A DNA stretch of 10,635 nucleotides from Dictyocoela muelleri (taxonomy: Eukaryota; Microsporidia), in contig SDVU01000771.1 of the NCBI GenBank assembly GCA_016256075.1, positions 1 through 10,635 of the forward strand. Direction: 5' to 3'. The notes under the pieces were generated by a model. That model was not told the origin of the DNA. It ran no database searches and saw nothing but the letters and a program-made list of their open reading frames with translations. This document shows, in pieces, positions 6,354 to 10,635 of this stretch. Positions within the stretch are counted from its first letter, which is position 1, and every line of letters starts with the position of its first letter. The position numbers and the translations under genes were made by a program.

Positions 6354-7790
6354 ATGATTTTAATATTATTTTTTCAGATTTTCGCTAAAAGGTCAGAATT
6401 AAACGAGAAAAACATCGCAATAAATGATATATTTTCAAATATACGGCAGACTATGGATCTTATAATTTTGAAAAGAGTAAATTATCAAATGATCATAAAA
6501 TATACTTTTAAAGATGAAAAGAAACATTCATCAAAGATTTTAAGAAAATATGAAGATATTTTATCTGAATATAATTTTATTTTAGTTAATGAGAAAAAAT
6601 ATACTTTTGGATACGTAGTTGATACTTCGATATCAGATGAATTTGTAGATATAATAAAATTAAAATTGCGGGATTTAGACATGTACCTGAAATTAATTAT
6701 GGAAAATATTTTAGAAACACGAAGACACTTCTCCAGATTAAATTTCTCTTTATTTAGAAATAGTATATTGTTTAGAGAAATTATAAAAAATACAAAAAGA
6801 GCTCAAAAATTTATGAAAATGATACCCGAAAAGATGCAAATAACTAATGATTATATTTTTATTGAATTAACAGAATTTAAACATATAATAGGATCAATAC
6901 ATGATTGTATGATATGCATAAGTCCACAGATTAGCAAAATTTTTAACAATAAAAGAAAAATATTTCGTGTAAATTCACCCTTATTTGGAAATTATCTAAA
7001 AGTAAAATTTCTATTTGATTGTGTTAAAAATATATCAAAATTTATTTATGATAAAATTGATAAAGAAATATACTACGGCTTTCACCCCTTAGATTTTTTA
7101 TTTCTCAGAGACAGGTATTTTGAAATAATAGAAAATTTTAATGAGATTATCATTTTATATTCTGATGATGATGAAAATAATAGTCAAGAACGGGTTTCAA
7201 ATATAGAGTGTATAGTTTATATAGAAGCCTATATTATTAAAATATGCATTATATTCCAAGAAAAATTATTGCACTGCGTCCAAGTTTCCAAAATACCACG
7301 TAAACCAACTATAAAACCATATTCATATCTATATGAATCTCTATTTCATAATATCGAAACTTTTATAAGAATTTTAGAAGGAATTCCTAAACCCTTAAAA
7401 ATTTCTTTTTTAAAAAATAATTGTAATAGCTTTTTTGAATCAAACCAGACTTTTGCTGGGGAAGAATTGTTATTTTTATATTATCATAAACTTACTATTA
7501 GTTTAAAAATTATGAAAAATATTATTCGAAACCAATTTTTCTGGAAATATCACATTTATACTTTAAAAATTATTTTGTATTCCGCAAAAAAGACTTATTT
7601 AAACATTAAAATCATCCTTATATCATTAAACAAGATATTAACAGAAATTATTGAAAAATCTTCTCTAAAAAAACTTTCAAGTAGATCTAAAAATTATCTT
7701 TTCGAACTCAAAAAATTAATAGATGTTCTTTTTAATAAAATAAATCGCGAAATTAATAAAATTGATGAGTTATTTAATAAAGACGAATGA
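6354..7790 (+). CDS. Paralogue 2 of a divergent pair: uncharacterised helical protein with a short N-terminal hydrophobic (signal-like) segment, 478 aa
   Basis: I do not recognise the family. The frame is intact and intronless. Residues 1-11 (MILILFFQIFA) resemble a very short signal peptide or anchor, followed by basic residues and ELNEK at 15-19. The remainder is rich in Ile, Lys, Asn and Phe and helical in pattern. Landmarks shared with paralogue 1 (619-2046): FGYVVDTS (85-92), SRLNF (127-131), EIYYGFHPLD (238-247, the same numbering), Cys286 followed 16 residues later by QE, and PKPLKI (345-350). An acidic loop, DDDEN, follows at 271-275. The C-terminal 130 residues are strongly helical and could form a coiled coil. 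The Met at 6354 is supported by the matching start in paralogue 1. A pyrimidine-rich TTTTTTCAG at 6369-6377 resembles a splice acceptor, but using it would remove the conserved start. Function is unknown. Secretion is an inference. Confidence 0.85.
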   Translation: MILILFFQIFAKRSELNEKNIAINDIFSNIRQTMDLIILKRVNYQMIIKYTFKDEKKHSSKILRKYEDILSEYNFILVNEKKYTFGYVVDTSISDEFVDIIKLKLRDLDMYLKLIMENILETRRHFSRLNFSLFRNSILFREIIKNTKRAQKFMKMIPEKMQITNDYIFIELTEFKHIIGSIHDCMICISPQISKIFNNKRKIFRVNSPLFGNYLKVKFLFDCVKNISKFIYDKIDKEIYYGFHPLDFLFLRDRYFEIIENFNEIIILYSDDDENNSQERVSNIECIVYIEAYIIKICIIFQEKLLHCVQVSKIPRKPTIKPYSYLYESLFHNIETFIRILEGIPKPLKISFLKNNCNSFFESNQTFAGEELLFLYYHKLTISLKIMKNIIRNQFFWKYHIYTLKIILYSAKKTYLNIKIILISLNKILTEIIEKSSLKKLSSRSKNYLFELKKLIDVLFNKINREINKIDELFNKDE

Positions 7791-7823
7791 TTTTTAGAAA
7801 GTTTTAAAGAAAAACTTTTATTT

Positions 7824-7829
7824 AATAAA
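7824..7829 (+). terminator. Possible polyadenylation signal of paralogue 2
   Basis: AATAAA 34 nt past the stop codon. A second AATAAA lies inside the coding end (7776-7781) and further A-rich variants occur near 7927. In sequence this AT-rich such hexamers are common by chance, so the call is weak. Confidence 0.3.
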
Positions 7830-8085
7830 AATTTAATTTTAATCATTTTTTGGGAAGTAGATTTTTGAAAAGTGATTTTTTAAATTGAAATTTTTAGCAA
7901 TATTCCAATTTTTTGATTTGATTTTTAAATAAAAATTTAAAATTTACATCTGTTTTGTACATTTCCCGATTTTTAAAATTATATAGAAATTGTGGTTTAT
8001 TAATGATTATAATCAAAATATTATCTTTATTACATAAATATCGTCAGAATTTTGTAAAAACCCATCTTGAACCTTATAAAAATCA

Positions 8086-8169
8086 CGGATCAGGTCTATT
8101 TACTTCCTGAATTTGCATCAAGTACATTCACCCCCCAATTTTGCATCAAGTCCATTTATTCCCCTAATA
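8086..8169. repeat. Three tandem copies of a 28-bp unit
   Basis: Units start at 8086, 8114 and 8142, each built on GCATCAAGTNCATTYAYYCCCC and ending in AATTT. The first has drifted (GGATCAGGTCTATTTACTTCC), while the second and third are close. A related sequence, ATCAAGTCAATTTATCCC, occurs in inverted orientation at about 8389-8406, so the array may be one subterminal end of a small element. Confidence 0.6.
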
Positions 8170-8366
8170 ATTTTTCCCTACAAATAAATATTCCAAAACA
8201 AAAAATAAATATTACTTAGTAATATTGCCAATGATAACTGGCAAATCACAGATTTTATTGGTGTTTTTGTAATATTAAAAAGACTTCTTCTCAAATGATA
8301 ATCATATTCTAGAGGTTAGAAACCTATGAAATTGTGTGTACAAAATAAATATGTTATGGTTTGTAT

Positions 8367-8404
8367 CATGTCAATTTATTCCCATATAGGGATAAATTGA
8401 CTTG
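8367..8404. repeat. 38-bp near-perfect palindrome
   Basis: The arms read TCAATTTATTCCC and, on the other strand, TCAATTTATCCC around an ATATA centre. The arm sequence is the same core found in the 28-bp tandem repeats at 8086-8169. Confidence 0.75.
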
Positions 8405-8443
8405 ATCTAAAATCAACCACCATTTAAAAAAAACAATTTTTGA

Positions 8444-8635
8444 TTTATTTTTACAACGTCGATTGTTGAAGCAGGCTATGTGACTAAAGATTTTACCCGG
8501 TCACACAAACATAATAAGTTTTTAAAAATTTGGAATTTCGACAAATATGAATGGAAAATTTTAAACACAATGATAACAGTAAACAAAATATTGGAAGATG
8601 CTAAATCCATCTTTAAGTATCTCCTATGTGAATAA
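8444..8635 (+). other. Coding-like open stretch of 63 codons, possible decayed gene fragment
   Basis: The frame is open from just after TGA at 8441-8443 to TAA at 8633-8635. It has balanced, protein-like composition (VEAGYVTKDFTRSHK, then WNFDKYEWKI, then KILEDAKSIFKYLL). The only Met is late. The last 30 residues loosely follow the spacing of the SR.NF helix region of the two large paralogues (NF, then Ile, then Ala, then LL). That similarity is too weak to claim homology. In this base composition one chance frame of such length on some strand is not surprising. Confidence 0.2.
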
Positions 8636-8987
8636 TTAATACCACAAGAAGTTCAATGCTAGTTATCCAAAGTTTTAGTCAAGTGATGTCCTACCTGCAA
8701 ATTTTGAGTAATTAATTGTGATCTTCCGATTCATTTCGCACACCCAAAAGATAATCCTTTATATATCCATGTATGCACATGCATATCCATGTTTACGTAA
8801 CTATGCTCGTAGTTTTCTCTCTTGTTTTGTAAGTTCCTATTGTGGAATCTGAAATGACTCGTCTTATTCAAAAAAAAACAGCTTAGGGTAAATGAAAGAT
8901 TACTGCGGAGAATAAATTTTTTTAAAACTAAGCAGATTAGAACTAGGATATAATATCTGTCTAAAAATAAACGAAGGTAAATATCAC
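8636..8987. other. Intergenic region, only a small direct repeat seen
   Basis: No coding frame, tRNA or element terminus is recognised. The one visible structure is a pair of ATATCCATGT words at about 8763-8792 flanking a TGCACATGCA palindrome. Confidence 0.5.
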
Positions 8988-9193
8988 ATTAAATTGATAC
9001 TAGTACCAGAATATGTCAAAAATTTTAATATCTTATTTCTCTTTATAAGAAAAATAATTTTATATACAAGTGTAATATACTTTAATAATTGAGCTTTTAT
9101 ATTTTAATATATCTATAATTTAAAATATTTAGAAAAAATATTACATTTTAGGTTTTTTTCTAAGTATTTTTTTAAATTAAAGATTATTATGTA

Positions 9194-9230
9194 TCGCGCG
9201 ACGGCGCGCCACCCGCGCCATTAGCGCCAC
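9194..9230 (-). repeat. CpG-dense block, left-arm copy
   Basis: Very GC-rich, with many CG dinucleotides (cgcgcgacggcgcgccaccc, then gcgccattagcgccac), in a region otherwise more than 75% A+T. It is the body segment directly after the left tRNA-like module. Confidence 0.8.
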
Positions 9231-9248
9231 TTTTTTTTATTAAACAAA

Positions 9249-9320
9249 GGCGTCACAATGAAGCTCGAACCCGGTAAAATTGCCTAGCAATTATTATCTG
9301 TACCACTTGACTACAGAACC
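9249..9320 (-). repeat. tRNA-like module in the left arm of the inverted repeat
   Basis: On the minus strand it starts GGTTCTGTAGTCAAGTGGTAC, with A-box-like TAGTCAAGTGG. A 15-nt palindromic anticodon-arm-like segment AATTGCTAGGCAATT follows, and then the B-box GGGTTCGAGCTTC. The 3' part (GTGACGCC) does not pair with the 5' end as an acceptor stem, so this is a tRNA-derived module and not a functional tRNA. Its head differs from that of the SINE family at 5624-6078. Confidence 0.6.
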
Positions 9321-9408
9321 TAAAATAGTAAATTATAGTCAATATAACTATTTTTTTATTATAAATTAGTTTGATAATAAAAATTATAGATAATTATATC
9401 ATATATAA

Positions 9409-9440
9409 CGCTGCGCAACACGCGCACCAGTAGCGCCACA
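9409..9440 (-). repeat. CpG-dense block, extra copy inside the left half
   Basis: A third relative of the block (cgctgcgcaacacgcgcacc, then agtagcgccaca), in the same orientation as 9194-9230 and about 210 bp inward. No tRNA-like module follows it. It suggests a partial duplicate of the same unit. Confidence 0.65.
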
Positions 9441-10063
9441 TTTATTTAATTTAAAAAAATAGCTTTACTGATATTCAAAATCTATAAAATGCAATATTAA
9501 ATATTCATTGAATTTTATACCAAAGGACAAAAAAATATAGAAATAAAATTATTTGGGAAATAGTTAATTATAAGAGTGGAAAGGCAATTATAATAGCAGA
9601 GAAACTTTCTCTCTTTCCTTGTTTCCCCCTTTCTGAAAAAATATCGTAAATTACAGAATATGGAACTAGCAAGAAAAAATAAAATTTACTTTATGTAGTC
9701 TTATATACATATTGTAAAAATCGGTGTCAATAAAACCCTAAATTTCCGAGTTATGTAAATTTCAAGCAAAGCCCGAGATTTACTAAACTTAGAAATATAG
9801 GCTTATATTAAAAACTGATTTTTACAATAAATATATAAGACTACATAAAATAAATTTTATTTTTTCTTGCTAGTTCCATATTCTGTAATTTACGATATTT
9901 TTTTCAGAAAAAGGGAAACAAGGAAAGAGAGAACTAACATTTCTCGATTATTAGAAAAATTTTACTTATAGTATTTTATTTATTTTATTTAAATATGAAT
10001 TTGACACGAAATATTTATATTCATTAATAAAAAAAGTTATATTGATTATAATTTATTATTTTA

Positions 10064-10134
10064 GGTTCTGTAGTCCAGTTGTGCAGATAATAATTGCTAG
10101 GCAATTTTAGCAGTTTCGAGTTGCATCGTGACAC
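10064..10134 (+). repeat. tRNA-like module in the right arm of the inverted repeat
   Basis: Mirror copy of 9249-9320 on the plus strand, beginning GGTTCTGTAGTCCAGTTGTG. The A and B boxes are weaker than in the left arm (TAGTCCAGTTG and AGTTTCGAGTTGC), so the two arms have drifted separately since they formed. Confidence 0.6.
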
Positions 10135-10152
10135 TTTTCTTAAATAAAAAAA

Positions 10153-10191
10153 GTAGCGCTAATGGCGCGGGTGACGCGCTGCGCGCGCCAC
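10153..10191 (+). repeat. CpG-dense block, right-arm copy
   Basis: Inverted counterpart of 9194-9230 (gtagcgctaatggcgcgggt, then gacgcgctgcgcgcgcca), following the right tRNA-like module. Confidence 0.8.
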
Positions 10192-10310
10192 ATATTAAAT
10201 ATAAAAGCTCAATTATTATAGTATATTACACTTGTATATAAAATAATTTTTTCTATAAAGAGAAATTTGATATTAAAATTTTTGGTCTTGTCTTTTAAAC
10301 GGGCCCAAAC

Positions 10311-10328
10311 CAAAGGTAGCTACCTTTG
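10311..10328. repeat. Perfect 18-bp palindrome next to GGGCCC
   Basis: CAAAGGTAGCTACCTTTG reads the same on both strands. GGGCCC lies 5 bp to its left (10301-10306). Both sit in a segment near the outer right end of the giant inverted repeat that has no counterpart in the left arm, whose corresponding position has only ACTAGTACC. Confidence 0.85.
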
Positions 10329-10412
10329 ATCAATTTAATTAAAAAGTTAAAAATTTTTAAATTAAAAAATATTCAATAATTTCTTTAAATCTCTTGAAAA
10401 AACTCTTCAGAA

Positions 10413-10613
10413 TCAACATTTTTTCAAACATCTTCTTTTAAAACTGTATTCATTTAGCCAGGTTGCAATATTTTCTCTCTTTACTCCATGCTCTTGGTTG
10501 GATTTGCCGGTATGATCACCGGGAAACTTCCTTTTAAAAGCAAAAATATGATTTTCAGAAACATCATATTTATTTAATTTCGAAGCTATATATAGCTTTA
10601 GCAACCAATCAAC
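10413..10613 (-). CDS. Unidentified C-terminal coding remnant, no start codon
   Basis: The minus-strand frame is open from 10613 (just after a stop at 10614-10616) to the stop at 10413-10415, about 66 codons, with no Met. It reads as normal protein sequence rich in Lys and Arg and ends in ENIATWLNEY then SFKRRCLKKC. A C-terminal 'xxLNEYxFKRR' helix after a His-containing loop is reminiscent of the end of ISXO2-like transposases, the group suspected at the left edge of the window. I hold that only as a possibility, since no catalytic residue is identifiable. It could also be the last exon of an unrelated gene. Confidence 0.25.
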   Translation of the reverse strand, partial: VDWLLKLYIASKLNKYDVSENHIFAFKRKFPGDHTGKSNQEHGVKRENIATWLNEYSFKRRCLKKC

Positions 10614-10635
10614 TTACGATAAACAAATAAACATG

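Larger units (their letters stand above)
8086..8406. mobile_element. Possible small non-autonomous element bounded by related inverted motifs
   Basis: The left side carries the 28-bp tandem repeats and the right side carries the same core motif in inverse orientation within a palindrome, about 320 bp in total. Inside are a short hairpin aatattacttagtaatatt at about 8207 and TGCCA..TGGCA at about 8226-8243. I cannot see exact termini or a target duplication, so the assignment as a MITE- or Helitron-like piece is tentative. There is no coding frame. Confidence 0.3.
8988..10339. repeat. Giant nested inverted repeat (fold-back structure), about 1.35 kb
   Basis: Outer arms: 9016-9103 matches the reverse complement of about 10203-10283, and 9190-9355 matches the reverse complement of about 10025-10195. 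The left arm carries about 90 bp of extra sequence between those blocks. The outermost match is ATTAAATTGAT at 8988-8998 against 10329-10339. Inner arms: 9607-9722 against 9816-9933, about 117 bp at roughly 95% identity by eye, with a loop of about 93 nt. Between outer and inner arms (9356-9590 and 9950-10024) the halves are unrelated. No transposase frame or clear target duplication is seen. It could be a fold-back type DNA element, an inverted dimer of a tRNA-headed element, or one palindrome inserted in another. A transcript crossing it would form a long hairpin. Confidence 0.85.

Noticed and set aside
6369-6377. Splice acceptor TTTTTTCAG near the start of paralogue 2
   Set aside because: Its use would delete the start that matches paralogue 1 residue for residue. 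Paralogue 1 has no equivalent site.
6485-6682. Minus-strand open frame of 65 codons
   Set aside because: It is antisense inside paralogue 2, whose plus frame is supported by its paralogue.
9249-9320. A functional tRNA gene in the left arm of the palindrome
   Set aside because: The boxes are present but the two ends do not pair as an acceptor stem and the anticodon arm has a short loop.
1-10635. CRISPR array, bacterial operon, riboswitch or rRNA
   Set aside because: No regularly spaced direct repeats, ribosome-binding sites, operon-like gene packing or conserved RNA cores were seen, and the repeats are of eukaryotic type.

Overview
This is an AT-rich eukaryotic window, roughly three quarters A+T by eye. 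Five related tRNA-derived SINE copies, two non-autonomous hAT-type DNA elements with exact 8-bp target duplications and a giant inverted repeat place it in a nuclear genome with active retroposition and cut-and-paste transposition. An animal or an animal parasite is most likely, but I cannot name the lineage. Both long genes are intronless and have short hydrophobic N-termini.

The core is a pair of divergently transcribed paralogues: 619-2046 on the minus strand (475 aa) and 6354-7790 on the plus strand (478 aa). They share about a quarter of their residues, near-identical length, co-linear motifs, the same start position relative to the first conserved motif, and a 9-bp upstream word (CTGTCATAA) exactly 60 nt before each ATG. 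I recognise no known family. They look like a lineage-specific family of helical, probably secreted or membrane-targeted proteins. Between them lies 4.3 kb of which about half is mobile DNA, plus what looks like a decayed small secreted-protein gene (4005-4377, minus) and a short coding-like stretch (4421-4621, plus).

Layout: 1-172, a minus-strand fragment resembling the zinc-ribbon start of an ISXO2-like transposase, cut by the window edge. 191-510, SINE copy A (headless). 619-2046, paralogue 1. 2594-3050, full-length SINE B. 3203-3480, headless SINE C. 3511-3906, hAT MITE 1. 4005-4621, decayed small genes. 4657-5376, hAT MITE 2 with SINE D nested inside it. 5624-6078, the best-preserved full SINE (E). 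6354-7790, paralogue 2. 8086-8404, a small element-like region with 28-bp tandem repeats at one end and a palindrome at the other. 8444-8635, a coding-like remnant. 8988-10339, a nested fold-back of about 1.35 kb with inverted tRNA-like modules and CpG-dense blocks. 10413-10613, an unidentified minus-strand coding remnant.

The genes do not form a recognisable pathway. The strongest biological unit is the divergent paralogue pair with its conserved upstream element. The strongest structural oddity is the nested palindrome at the right.
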